NCBI RefSeq assembly: GCF_022846435.1
Contig: NZ_AP025627.1
Span: 1,770,001 to 1,834,000 of the forward strand
Length of the DNA stretch: 64,000 nt
Origin: Parageobacillus sp. KH3-4
GTDB taxonomy: Bacteria > Bacillota > Bacilli > Bacillales > Anoxybacillaceae
Reading direction: 5' to 3'
Part shown: positions 17,310-26,132 of the stretch, one piece after another
Layout of the letters: each line of letters opens with the position of its first letter
How positions within the stretch are numbered: the first letter of the stretch is position 1
The notes under the pieces: model-generated
What the model was told of the DNA's origin: nothing
Databases searched by the model: none
The model's input: only the letters and a program-made list of their open reading frames with translations
Position numbers and translations under genes: made by a program

Positions 17310-17719
17310 TGACTATTAAATATTGATGAAACAGGATGACCGATTGTTGTTATTTCTATGGGAGAAGAGCATACAATGGAAACGCTTCATCAATATATGG
17401 CTTATTAGGAAAGATGGCTGTCCCGGAAAGCTACATTTGGAGTTTTGATGATTCAATCGTCGGAAAAGAAGGCAAAACCGTCAAAGGAAGTCGCCCAAGC
17501 ATACTTGCAATGGTGCAAAGAGAATCGCTCATCTATTGCGGAGTATTGCATTGGGATAGCAATGGTAGTTCCAACTGAACATTTATTGGTGTTATATAAA
17601 CCAGTAGCTGCTTTATCGACGCGGAAAATGTACGGTTGTCCTGGAAATATATTAAAAAATAGGATGAATATGTAAAATGGCTGAAGGGTTTATATCATAA
17701 GCAGAAAATCGCAAAGTAA
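17310..17719 (+). pseudogene. Decayed gene of unknown function
   Basis: One frame can be followed for about 120 codons after the damaged start: NIDETG-stop-PIVVISMGEEHTMETLHQYM, a second stop where a Trp would fit, KATFGVLMIQSSEKK, EVAQAYLQWCKENRSSIAEY, CIGIAMVVPTEHLLVLYKPV. A frame change near 17665 gives DEYVKWLKGLYHKQKIAK and a stop at 17717. The strand-helix pattern recalls small alpha/beta proteins, but I do not recognise it. It followed the exporter pair on the same strand (22-base gap), so it was probably part of that operon. Confidence 0.5.
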
Positions 17720-17950
17720 AATTGCCGCAGCGATGCTTTTGAAATAAAGCAGCCGTCACCTTATGACAAAACGGGGCGTCGCTCCCAAATCTCCGGGGAT
17801 TGACGACACCTTGTTTTTCAGAAGAAACAGCACAACAACAGGCGATTGCATAAACATATCAAAAATCAACGATCTATTCACTTCCAGAAAAACATAACAG
17901 CATCAATGGTATTTGGCGTTTTTATCTTGACTCTGAGTAACTAAGACAAA

Positions 17951-18000
17951 CAAGAATTCCCCGCTTTCATCGGCGTTAGCCGGTAAGCGGGGGAGTTTTC
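17951..18000. repeat. IS200/IS605-type right-end hairpin
   Basis: CCCCGCTT (17959-17966) pairs with AAGCGGGG (17985-17992), and the loop carries GTTAGCCGGT. The same arrangement occurs at 46222-46271. This hairpin with trailing GGGAGTT is the form seen at the right ends of IS605/IS1341-type tnpB elements in Bacillaceae. No tnpA or tnpB remains here. Confidence 0.55.
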
Positions 18001-18079
18001 AATATGCGAAACTTTTTTACGGCTTAAAAGGCGAGTAATGAAAAAGCAATGTCCGTTTACACCATTGCTTTTTCATCGA

Positions 18080-18895
18080 TTAATTGATTACACGTACTGC
18101 TTTCACCAAGCGTTCTTTCCAATAAGAAGAGCCAATCGATGCATAAGAAACGCCTTTGGAAGTTGAAACATTTAGCATTTGGCCGTTGCCCGCATAAATT
18201 CCAACGTGATTGATCGTTCCATTGAAGTCTGTATCAAAGAAGACTAGATCTCCTTTTTGAAGCTGATTGAAAGAGATCGGTGTGCCAACTTGTGATTGTG
18301 CCGCTGAACTGCGAGGTAAAGAAATTCCAACTTCACTAAATACCCGCATAGTAAAGGATGAGCAATCAAATGCATCTGTGCGAGATGGACTAGCGCCATA
18401 TAAATATTTAGCACCTAAATATTTTTCTCCAATTTGAATGACGCGATCAGCCAAAGAAGCATTCACAGCTTTTGTGCTGTTTTCAGCAGGAGTGGCAGAT
18501 ACCGCTGTCGTTTGTTTTTGAGCAGGAGCTGCGGCCGATCCAGGCAAATAAATGGTTTGGCCGACCTTGATGAAATTTGGATTGGAAATTTCAGGATTCA
18601 TCTTTAATAATGCATCAACAGTCGTATTAAATTGTTTTGCAATTTTGCTTAATGTATCACCAGCATTCACTATATATGCATCTTTTTTTTCGTCAACTTT
18701 TAATATTTGTCCAGGAAAAATAAGATCAGAAGTTAAATTATTCATTTGTTTTAATGTTTCTACAGTAGTGTTGTATTTTTTCGATATTCCCCAAAGTGTA
18801 TCGCCTTTTTGGACGGTATAACTGCTAGCGAAAGCAGTTTGGCCTGCTAATAAAGAACTTATAATTGTGCCTGTCAGAATAAATGATTTTTTCAT
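18080..18895 (-). CDS. Secreted LysM-NlpC/P60 peptidoglycan endopeptidase
   Basis: 271 aa. Signal peptide 1-24 ending AFAS, LysM repeat 1 at ~26-67 (YTVQKGDTLWGISKKYNTTV), LysM repeat 2 at ~74-117 (YIVNAGDTLSKIAKQFNTTV), an Ala/Thr-rich linker to ~145, and a C-terminal NlpC/P60 domain. The catalytic Cys178 lies in DAFDCSSF and His230 in NHVGIYAG. The layout matches LytE/CwlS-type D,L-endopeptidases that cut between D-Glu and meso-diaminopimelate during growth and cell separation. A GGGGGAGC ribosome site precedes the ATG. It is a single gene on the - strand. Confidence 0.92.
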   Translation of the reverse strand: MKKSFILTGTIISSLLAGQTAFASSYTVQKGDTLWGISKKYNTTVETLKQMNNLTSDLIFPGQILKVDEKKDAYIVNAGDTLSKIAKQFNTTVDALLKMNPEISNPNFIKVGQTIYLPGSAAAPAQKQTTAVSATPAENSTKAVNASLADRVIQIGEKYLGAKYLYGASPSRTDAFDCSSFTMRVFSEVGISLPRSSAAQSQVGTPISFNQLQKGDLVFFDTDFNGTINHVGIYAGNGQMLNVSTSKGVSYASIGSSYWKERLVKAVRVIN

Positions 18896-19215
18896 GCTGT
18901 GCTCCCCCTAGGTGTATTTTGGATAATTCTTTCTATTGACAAAACCATTATATTTAAAAAAAATATAGATAATCTATAACAAGAAGATAAAAAATGGTTA
19001 CAAGTATATTACTATATTACAGTTACATTACAGATTAAAAGTTTTGTTTACAGTACTTTTTTTGATTGAATAGAAGTTTCAGACGACATCCACTTCTAAA
19101 TGGAGCGAAGCGTAGTCAAGTCCATATAATTACGATAGAAAAAGAGCCATGTTGCTTCCCCTTTGGTAGAATCAACAATCGACCAAAAGCACCAAACGTA
19201 AGGAGGAATGCAACA

Positions 19216-19317
19216 ATGGCTCAATATCATATTGTGAAATACCAATGGGGAAGGCTAGTTGAAAAGGGATTTGCTTTTAAAGTTGTAGAAATTATTGGTA
19301 TAGAAGTAGTTTTTTAG
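19216..19317 (+). CDS. 33-codon ORF upstream of peptidase E
   Basis: Opens with MAQYHI after a strong AAGGAGGAATGCAACA ribosome site and ends 16 bases before the peptidase E ATG. MAQYHI is a start I associate with IS256-family transposases, so this may be the first codons of such a transposase joined to the sequence that normally precedes peptidase E. The same pre-peptidase sequence (without the IS-like start) is found before the broken copy at 52252. Expression is plausible, function doubtful. Confidence 0.3.
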   Translation: MAQYHIVKYQWGRLVEKGFAFKVVEIIGIEVVF

Positions 19318-19333
19318 AAAGGAAGGAAATAAG

Positions 19334-20041
19334 ATGCGACAGATCATTGCTTTAGGCGGCGGAGGTTTCTCAATGGAACCGGATAACTCGTTATTAGATT
19401 TATACATATTGAAACAAGCAAAGAAAACTATGCCGAAGATTTGCTTTATCCCCACGGCCAGCGGGGATTCAGAGCATTATATATCAAGGTATTATAACTT
19501 CTTTCATAAACAAAATTGCAAACCCTCTCATCTGTCTTTATTTAAACCGCCGACAAGAGATTTAGAGGGGTTTATACTGGAGAAAGATATTATATATGTT
19601 GGTGGAGGAAATACAAGAAACTTATTAGTTTTATGGAAGGAGTGGGGGGTAGATCATATTTTGAGAAAAGCTTGGAACGAAGGGATTGTTTTAGCCGGCA
19701 TTAGTGCTGGTTCTATATGTTGGTTCGAGGAAGGAGTCACAGATTCATTTGGAGAGGGATTAGAACCAATGAAATGCTTAGGCTTTCTAAAAGGCAGTCA
19801 TTGTCCGCATTATGATGGAGAGTCAGACAGAAGGCATTCATATCATAAACTAATGTATTCTCGAGCCATACAAGCTGGTATTGCAGCAGATGACGGAGTT
19901 GCCATCCATTATATTGAACAAAACATAAGTAATATAGTTAGTTCTAGACCAAAAGCAAAGGCTTATAAAGTTTATTTGGATAACAAGGTGATGAAGGTGA
20001 TAGAGGAAGAGCTTCCGACGAATTTTTTGGGTTCCTATTAA
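19334..20041 (+). CDS. Peptidase E (S51 family dipeptidase)
   Basis: 235 aa, ribosome site AGAAAGGAAGG before the ATG. The family core is present: IALGGGGFSMEP at the start, IYVGGGNTRNLL, nucleophile Ser124 in LAGISAGSICWF, and HCPHYDGE carrying the candidate His. S51 enzymes cleave Asp-X dipeptides in the cytoplasm, but the family also includes cyanophycinase-like and resistance-linked members. A second, ruined copy lies at 52252-52935 and a third scrap at 23226-23325, so this gene has been duplicated within the window. This copy has no lesions. Confidence 0.9.
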   Translation: MRQIIALGGGGFSMEPDNSLLDLYILKQAKKTMPKICFIPTASGDSEHYISRYYNFFHKQNCKPSHLSLFKPPTRDLEGFILEKDIIYVGGGNTRNLLVLWKEWGVDHILRKAWNEGIVLAGISAGSICWFEEGVTDSFGEGLEPMKCLGFLKGSHCPHYDGESDRRHSYHKLMYSRAIQAGIAADDGVAIHYIEQNISNIVSSRPKAKAYKVYLDNKVMKVIEEELPTNFLGSY

Positions 20042-20123
20042 GCCTCTAGGCAGAACTTAGTTCTTATCTGTCAATCACATGTGCTTAGACCCCAACAATT
20101 ATTATAGAGCTTTTATTTTATAT

Positions 20124-20167
20124 AAAAATCGCTTCTCTTGAATGAAGATAAAGAAGCGATTTTTTTA
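20124..20167 (+). terminator. Terminator after peptidase E
   Basis: AAAAATCGCTTCT (20124-20136) pairs with AGAAGCGATTTTT (20152-20164), followed by further T residues. Confidence 0.85.
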
Positions 20168-20246
20168 TTTCTGCGGAATCTGCTGTTATTGTTAGATAGT
20201 ATTTTTCTTCGATGGTTGCAAGCTGAATGTACATAGCATCATGTTA

Positions 20247-21100
20247 TCAATAAACATTATTAATGAATGGAAATGAGTTGAGACGTAATTTTAAAAATAT
20301 TAGAAATATATGTAAAAACGAGTTCATCGCTTCTTCAATGGAAGAACGTGTCGGATGAAACCAATTGGCAATGACCATCTCTTTTAGCCATCTCCATAAT
20401 CGATCAATGGAATTTAAATCAGGTGAATAGGGCGGTAGATAAATCAAAAGGATCCATCCGTTCTTGGCGATAAAATCCTGAATGAGTGGAGAACGATGAA
20501 TTTTTGCATTGTCCACCACCATGGCAATCAGCTGATCTTTGTAATGGTTTGCTACCAACTGAAGGAACGACAAAAAATCCTCCTGTTTACAAGAGGAGGT
20601 TGGGTGCCACACTTCTCCTGTCATTACGTGCAGAGTGCCGAACAATGTAATGCCGGCATGATGCCCATACGTCGGCACTTGTTTCTGTTTGCCCGCTTTT
20701 TACCATGTGTCGTGAAGGCTCTGATACGCACGAACATAAGTCTCATCTTGATATAAGAGCACGGTATCGTTATTCAAAAGTTTTTTAATCCGGGTTTCCT
20801 GTTCAAACGCCTGTTGTTTTTCTGGATCGGCTTTTGCCAGCACATAAGTGGGGCGAGTATAGCTTAAACGCAACTGCCAAAGCATGCGCAAAATTCCTGT
20901 GCAGTTCATCTCCACGTGACGTGATATATTCACGAATGATCGGTGTGGTCCATGATGCGGCACATCATAACCCGTAATCAGAAGGAGAACTCGTTAAAAT
21001 GAATTGCTTGAGCTTGTTTTTGTTGTTCGGTGGTGAAAAAGGATGGACGTCCCGGTCCGCATTTTCGTTCTATAAGGCTTCCATAAACATTTCTACAGAA
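20247..21100 (-). pseudogene. IS630-family transposase remnant
   Basis: Leftward DDE transposase in pieces. It begins near 21095 with GPGRPSFFTTEQQ, is broken near 21000, continues LSYTRPTYVLAKADPEKQQA, YQDETYVRAYQSLHDTW, meets an in-frame TAA at 20700-20702, then runs PTYGHHAGITLFGTLHV, IAMVVDNAKIHRS and LPPYSPDLNSIDRLWRWLK. These are the three acidic regions of IS630/Tc1-type enzymes. It abuts the molybdopterin oxidoreductase stop on the left side of that gene. Not functional because of the stop and the damaged N-terminal third. Confidence 0.8.
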
Positions 21101-21107
21101 ATTCATC

Positions 21108-23147
21108 CTAAAGTTTCTCCACATCTACGCGACCAGAAAAGAAAGTTGCTCCACCGCCCATATCGGCTACTCGGTCTGGGGTAAGTGAGTTTACCAGATG
21201 TTTCGTGCCCGGGGAATCTGCCCAGAGCCCTTGCGTGACAACGACGCCTGGAAGTACATTTTCTCCAACAGAAACTTTCAAAATACATTCTCCGCGATTG
21301 TTCCACACTCGGACTTTATCTCCATCCTTAATACCTTTCGATAAAGCATCTTTAACATTCATATGCAAGCAAGGCTCTTTTTCAAGAGAGACATGTTTTT
21401 CATTGTTTGAAAAGGTTGTGTTTAAGAAATGGTGATTGGGACCGGGCACAAACAAAAACGGAAAGTCTCCATCGTTAACAAGCGGCGTATAGGTTGGCAA
21501 AGGAGGGTAGCCATCTTGTTCCATTTTCTTTGAATAAAGTTCAATTTTTCCGCTAGGAGTTAGCAGTTTTCCTGGCAGCAATGGTTTTACATTTGCTTTT
21601 ATATACTGCTTTTCCACCAATGTTTCATAATCGATTCCTTCCAGGCAAGGATTGTTTGGGTTATCCAGGGCTTGCGAAATCATTTCTTCTTCTGTCTCAT
21701 ATAAACACGAATCCTCAAAGCCCATTTTTTTCGCAAGCAATTGGAACACTTCGACATTTGACTTGGACTCTCCATATCGTTCAATAACTGGCTGCTGAAT
21801 TTGAACATAGTGGTGCCAGTATGATGTATAAAGATCCGTATTTTCGAATGAAGATGTTGCAGGAAGCACGATATCTGCGTATTTTGCTGTTTCTGTTAAA
21901 AATAAGTCATGCACGACGACAAAGAGATCTTCCCTTGCCAATCCTTTTCTTACTTTATTGCTATCCGGTGCAACAACTGCAGGATTTGTGCCGTACACGA
22001 ATAAGGATTTTATCGGTGGGTCTAATTCCAATAATGCCTGGCCAAGCAGGTTCATGTTTATGACTCGTGTATGTTTATTTTGCAACAAATCCGGGCGTTG
22101 CAAGCTCATTGTATTAAGGGCCAAATAACCGCTATTTGACTTGATGGCTCCGCCGCCTTTTACAAGCCATTGCCCGGTCAGGGCAGGAAGGCAAGCAATG
22201 GTCCGGATACACATGCCCCCATTGTCATGATGCTGAAGACCGTTGCCGATTCGAATAAAGGAAGGCGTGGTTTGCCCATACAATCTGGCAAGTTTATAAA
22301 TGTCTTCAACTGGAACACCTGTAATTCCGGAAACAGTGATAGGATCGTACTGGACAACGTGCTCACGCAGCTCTTCATGTCCGACTGTATATTTCTCCAA
22401 AAAATCATTGTCTACCATGTTTTCGGTAAATAAAATATGCATCATGCCCAAAGCGAGAGCAGCATCGGTACCCGGCAATATTGGAATGAACCAATCTGCG
22501 AATTGACCGGTTTGATTTTTATGAACATCAATACAAATGATCTTTGTACCATTTTTTCGGGCTTTTTGGGCAAGGACAATTTGATGCATGTTTGTGCTAA
22601 CAGCATTGATTCCCCAGAAGATGATTAATTTTGCATGAATCGTATCTTCCGGGTCTGTTCCAAAGCCGCCTCCCATTGTATATTTAAGCCCTTCCGCCCC
22701 AGCTGACGAACAAATGGTCCGGTCAAGCAAGGAGGCGCCCAACCGATGGAAAAACCGCCGGTCCATTCCTTCGGCGCTGAGTCTTCCCATGTTGCCATAA
22801 AAGCTATACGGAAGAATGCTTTCAGGTCCTTCTGTTTCGATCAGCTCTTTCCATTTGTCAGTAATTGTATCAATCGCTTCGTCCCAGCTTATCCGCGCAA
22901 ATTTCCCTTCACCTTTAGCTCCCGTCCGTTTCATTGGATATTTTAAGCGCTTTGGATCGTAAATTCGTTCAGTCATATTCCGTACTTTATTGCATATACT
23001 TCCTTTTGTCACAGGATGATTCGGATCTCCTTGTATTTTTACAATTTTTCCATCTTGCTTATGTACCAGTAACCCACATTGATCGGGGCAATCTAGAGGA
23101 CAAACGGATGGAAATATACCTGTTGGCTGGTGCACAAATGAGTACAT
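21108..23147 (-). CDS. yoaE: Molybdopterin-dependent oxidoreductase, YoaE-like
   Basis: 679 aa, complete. N-terminal [4Fe-4S] motif with Cys16, Cys20, Cys24 and Cys52 (SVCPLDCPDQCGLL ... KGSICNK), then the molybdopterin domain and the dinucleotide-binding C-terminal domain (FPFLFVPGPNHHFLNTTFSN, NNRGECILKVSV). Length and motifs match B. subtilis YoaE, a formate-dehydrogenase-like protein of unknown substrate. No signal peptide, so it is cytoplasmic, and no electron-transfer subunit lies alongside. The metal-ligand region reads RTICSSAGAEGLKY, which gives Cys or Ser rather than selenocysteine. The stop is directly beside the IS630 remnant, but the C-terminus looks whole. Confidence 0.88.
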   Translation of the reverse strand: MYSFVHQPTGIFPSVCPLDCPDQCGLLVHKQDGKIVKIQGDPNHPVTKGSICNKVRNMTERIYDPKRLKYPMKRTGAKGEGKFARISWDEAIDTITDKWKELIETEGPESILPYSFYGNMGRLSAEGMDRRFFHRLGASLLDRTICSSAGAEGLKYTMGGGFGTDPEDTIHAKLIIFWGINAVSTNMHQIVLAQKARKNGTKIICIDVHKNQTGQFADWFIPILPGTDAALALGMMHILFTENMVDNDFLEKYTVGHEELREHVVQYDPITVSGITGVPVEDIYKLARLYGQTTPSFIRIGNGLQHHDNGGMCIRTIACLPALTGQWLVKGGGAIKSNSGYLALNTMSLQRPDLLQNKHTRVINMNLLGQALLELDPPIKSLFVYGTNPAVVAPDSNKVRKGLAREDLFVVVHDLFLTETAKYADIVLPATSSFENTDLYTSYWHHYVQIQQPVIERYGESKSNVEVFQLLAKKMGFEDSCLYETEEEMISQALDNPNNPCLEGIDYETLVEKQYIKANVKPLLPGKLLTPSGKIELYSKKMEQDGYPPLPTYTPLVNDGDFPFLFVPGPNHHFLNTTFSNNEKHVSLEKEPCLHMNVKDALSKGIKDGDKVRVWNNRGECILKVSVGENVLPGVVVTQGLWADSPGTKHLVNSLTPDRVADMGGGATFFSGRVDVEKL

Positions 23148-23225
23148 ATTTTTCTCCTTTCATTATCAGGTTAATCCTTATATTCATTTAGATGGTTAAT
23201 ATGATAAAATAATTTGAAAAGTAAG

Positions 23226-23325
23226 GCAATAATGATATATAGTTAGTTCTAGGCCAAAGGAGTAAAGTTGTGAAGGTCATAAAGAGTTTCAGATGATTTT
23301 TTTTGGCTCCATTAAGCCGCTAAAA
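23226..23325 (+). pseudogene. Third copy of the peptidase E 3' end
   Basis: About 100 bases match the end of the peptidase E gene at 19920-20050 with gaps: ATATAGTTAGTTCTAG, then AAGGTCATAAAGAG in place of AAGGTGATAGAGG, then GGCTCCATTAAGCC in place of GGTTCCTATTAAGCC. The ORF is destroyed. It shows that the peptidase E segment has been copied at least twice in this window. Confidence 0.65.
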
Positions 23326-23408
23326 AACGAGTTGAATAACGAGACAGATAAACAAAAATACTTTATGCAAATAGGAAAAAACAGGAGAATGCAATCTGTT
23401 TTTAAAAA

Positions 23409-23606
23409 AGGGCAACGATTGGCGTAACTGCACTTTCTTCAGGTGTAAAGGCAGAATTACATCATATGTTTAAACAAACATGTAAAAAATATGGAAATAA
23501 AGGGTATAAAGTGGTTTGCGGAGAAACGGTTTGGGCACAAGAGAAAGCGAAGTCTGCTAGTGCCAAAAAGAGAACAAATAAATTTATTGAGCAATATTTG
23601 TTCATA
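23409..23606 (+). pseudogene. LD-carboxypeptidase (S66/MccF-like), N-terminal fragment
   Basis: An uninterrupted frame reads ATIGVTALSSGVKAELHHMF, then NKGYKVVCGETVWAQEKAKS and ASAKKRTNKFIEQY. GVTA-x-SSG and the GYKVVCGET-W strand are the start of S66 carboxypeptidases. The start codon region is weak and the protein is cut after about 65 residues, before the catalytic Ser, so only a stub remains. Confidence 0.65.
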
Positions 23607-23934
23607 TTTATTTTTGAGCTGATAAGCGCAAAGGTCAATGGGAGTTGTTTTCTTTCTGCGGCTCCTTTTTCTTATTAGTTTAAGAAGGAAAAATTGAAGC
23701 TCTAAGAGAAGTTTGATTTGTAAAAAGAAGAGAGTGTTATGTTAAGAAAATAGAAACGTCAAATTCAGTGAATTAGATGATTCAGATTCAATACAGATGC
23801 AGTAATTCGTTTGGTAATTACTTATTGCTGTAGCTGCTGGATGAACGGCCTATTGTAGAAGCCATGAACAAGAATCAAAATGTATAAATTCTCTGAACTA
23901 GCTAATAGGAAAGAAAAGGATGATATATGTGAAA

Positions 23935-24807
23935 ATGAGAACGGAACAAGAAATGTTAGACTTAATCATTACATTTGCTAAGCAAGATTATCGTATACGT
24001 GGATTACTAATGAACGGTTCACGTGTAAATCCAAATATAAAAAAAGATATATTTCAAGATTATGATATTGTGTATTTAGTTACAGATGTCGAGCCATTTA
24101 AAAATGAAAACTATATTTTGTCTCATTTTGGGGAAGTAATGTTCATGGAAAAACCAGAAGATAAAATTTTTCCACCTCCCATTGGCGATGACCGTTATAC
24201 ATATTTGATGCAATTTATGGATGGAAACCGGATAGATATGCATTTTATTCACATAAGTAAAGTGGATGAACTAATTAAGGATAGTTTAACCAAAGTTTTA
24301 CTAGACAAAGACCACAATATTCCAGATATCCCGCCTCCAAGTGAACAAAGTTATCTTATTAAAAAACCGACGGAAAAATTATATAACGATTGTTGTAATA
24401 GTTTCATATGGGGATTAGGATCTCATATCCCAAAAACAATTTGGAGACAAGAATTACCATTGTTAATGCGTTTAATAGATATTGTTTTACGCGAACCATT
24501 AATTCAAATGCTTGAATGGCATATAGGAATTAAAACAGATTATAAATACTCAATTGGCAAAGGGGGAAGGCATTTAAAAAAGTTCTTAGATCCTGAAATT
24601 TGGAATGACTTTGAGAAGACGTATACAAATGCGAATTACGATAATATTTGGGATTCGTTATTTTTATTTCATGACTTATTCAAAAAAACGGCTGAACATG
24701 TTGGGCAAGTGCATGGTTTTCGCTTTCCTGAAGAAGAATGCAAAAGAGCATTAGAGTTTCTAAAACACGTAAAAGACTTGCCGCAAGATGCCAAATCAAT
24801 CTTTTAA
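23935..24807 (+). CDS. Aminoglycoside 6-adenylyltransferase-like protein (ANT(6)/AadK family)
   Basis: 290 aa from the ATG at 23935; GTG 23929 has better spacing to AAAGG and may be the true start. Nucleotidyltransferase signature GLLMNGSRVNPN followed by DIFQDYDIVYLV supplies the GS and D-x-D metal-binding residues. The remainder matches the streptomycin 6-adenylyltransferase family (FMDGNRIDMHFI, TDYKYSIGKGGRHLKKFL, HGFRFPEEE). Full family length. Such enzymes adenylylate streptomycin, though chromosomal AadK homologues may give weak or no resistance. A broken acetyltransferase start follows at 24835, in the same order as genes around 54000. Confidence 0.85.
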   Translation: MRTEQEMLDLIITFAKQDYRIRGLLMNGSRVNPNIKKDIFQDYDIVYLVTDVEPFKNENYILSHFGEVMFMEKPEDKIFPPPIGDDRYTYLMQFMDGNRIDMHFIHISKVDELIKDSLTKVLLDKDHNIPDIPPPSEQSYLIKKPTEKLYNDCCNSFIWGLGSHIPKTIWRQELPLLMRLIDIVLREPLIQMLEWHIGIKTDYKYSIGKGGRHLKKFLDPEIWNDFEKTYTNANYDNIWDSLFLFHDLFKKTAEHVGQVHGFRFPEEECKRALEFLKHVKDLPQDAKSIF

Positions 24808-24834
24808 ATAAAGATACGATGGAGGGGAAAAGAG

Positions 24835-24900
24835 ATGGGAGATGTAGCGATAAGAACAGCGAATCAAGAAAATATTCCGCAGCTTTGCAATTATACAGAT
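24835..24900 (+). pseudogene. GNAT acetyltransferase, N-terminal stub
   Basis: Begins MGDVAIRTANQENIPQL and is then lost. The start, its ribosome site (GGAGGGGAAAAGAG) and ~30 upstream bases closely match those of the intact GNAT gene at 54000. It is a truncated duplicate of that gene. Confidence 0.7.
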
Positions 24901-24986
24901 AATTGTTTTTGGCAGTTAAAAAATGAATGTATCAAATGACAAATGAGAGTATCCGTTTCATTGAATATTAACTCATACGCCACATT

Positions 24987-25087
24987 ACTTGATATGGAGC
25001 CTCTGCGGTCATGATTCTATGTAAAAGGGGGAATAAATTATATATAGTTTCACAGGCAAGATAGTCTATCATGACCGCCTATCAAGT
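24987..25087 (+). ncRNA. Candidate structured RNA element, copy 1
   Basis: Outer stem ACTTGATA/TATCAAGT (24987-24994 with 25080-25087) and inner 10-bp stem GCGGTCATGA/TCATGACCGC (25005-25014 with 25069-25078), both perfect. Between the two 5' arms lies GGAGCCTCT; the apical part contains AGGC (25054-25057), which could pair with GCCT (24999-25002) across the inner stem. A second copy at 30450-30550 keeps the unpaired blocks but changes both stems with compensation. It does not look protein-coding. It may be part of a mobile-element leader. Confidence 0.5.
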
Positions 25088-26132
25088 TATAAATTTATAA
25101 CAGAAGTAGATGCATATGCTTAATTGCTAAATTGTGCTCCTTATCCCGCAGAAAACATCTCTTTTGATGAGAGTTTAATGTTTTCATATTTAGAAAATCC
25201 AGAAATTCTTTAATTTCTGGTCCTTTCAAGAGCACACTGCTATTTTTTTAACACGCCGGTTTGCGGTTTCTTTTTCTTTATGAGTCTCGTTCTTTGCGAA
25301 TACGTTACGATAGAAGTAGCGTTCACCGTTTTTATCTTCAGTTTCCGTCGTTAGATAATGAAAAGGGATTTGAGCGCATGGATGGAACGCAGCTCACTAT
25401 CATGAGTACGTCCCGATTTTATTCATCATCATCTTTAAAATAATAATCAAAAATGCTTTTTAATACACTAAATAACGTATACCAACCACCAAGAAACGGA
25501 TGTACTTTTCAAAATTTCCTTCTCTCCTTTTCAAAAACAATAAATTGCAATCAGACTAAGAATAGTGATTTGATTATTGGTACAAGTGCCACAATTATTC
25601 CTGGAAGAAAGAATTCAAACTTAGATTTCATCTTTGAATGGGCCTCCCTAAAACCAGTAAAAGATACTCTGTAAAAAAATCGTTTTTCACTAGTCCTTTG
25701 AACATATTTATGAATCTGCAGACGTTGTCTCAGCCGGCCATCCAAAAACAATTTACCGAATTATCTTTTGTTTTTCAATCATTTTCAATATTTAAATACT
25801 CTTATCAATACAAAATTTTTCCATTTCTACACCGACATAGATTTATAATTGGTTGGTGACAGAATTTTCTTTGGTAGTTGCCTCATAATTCGATATTTTG
25901 TTCTCTCATAAAAAATGTTGGTGGAAGTCTTATTTAGCTATAAAGATTACCATTTAATTGCATCGAGAGTGTAAAACCCCTTTTCTAAAAGCAACAATCT
26001 TAGAAAAGAATCTATAAAAGATAAAGGTTCCTTTTAAGCTTAATTTCTATTTGTTGAAGTTAAGTTAACAGCTTAATACAACAGGCTCCCTTGATTTGTC
26101 TTTTTCAAAAACTTCATAAAAACCCCTTTTTT
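25088..26132. other. Gene-free stretch with a multi-hairpin segment
   Basis: No supportable gene in about 1 kb. At 25132-25236 there is a nested set of hairpins: TGTGCTC with GAGCACA as outer arms, GAAAACAT/ATGTTTTC (25151-25158 with 25179-25186) and CCAGAAAT/ATTTCTGG (25199-25220) inside, followed by TATTTTTTT. The minus-strand ORF 25551-25751 has a hydrophobic end but no ribosome site or recognised family. The rest is AT-rich and shows nothing. Confidence 0.4.

Noticed and set aside
21108-23147. Calling the molybdopterin protein a formate dehydrogenase
   Set aside because: No selenocysteine or Cys-based FdhF signature, no partner subunits; it fits the YoaE group of unknown substrate better.
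25551-25751. 66-codon - strand ORF with hydrophobic C-terminus
   Set aside because: No ribosome site, no family recognised, low-complexity AT-rich context.
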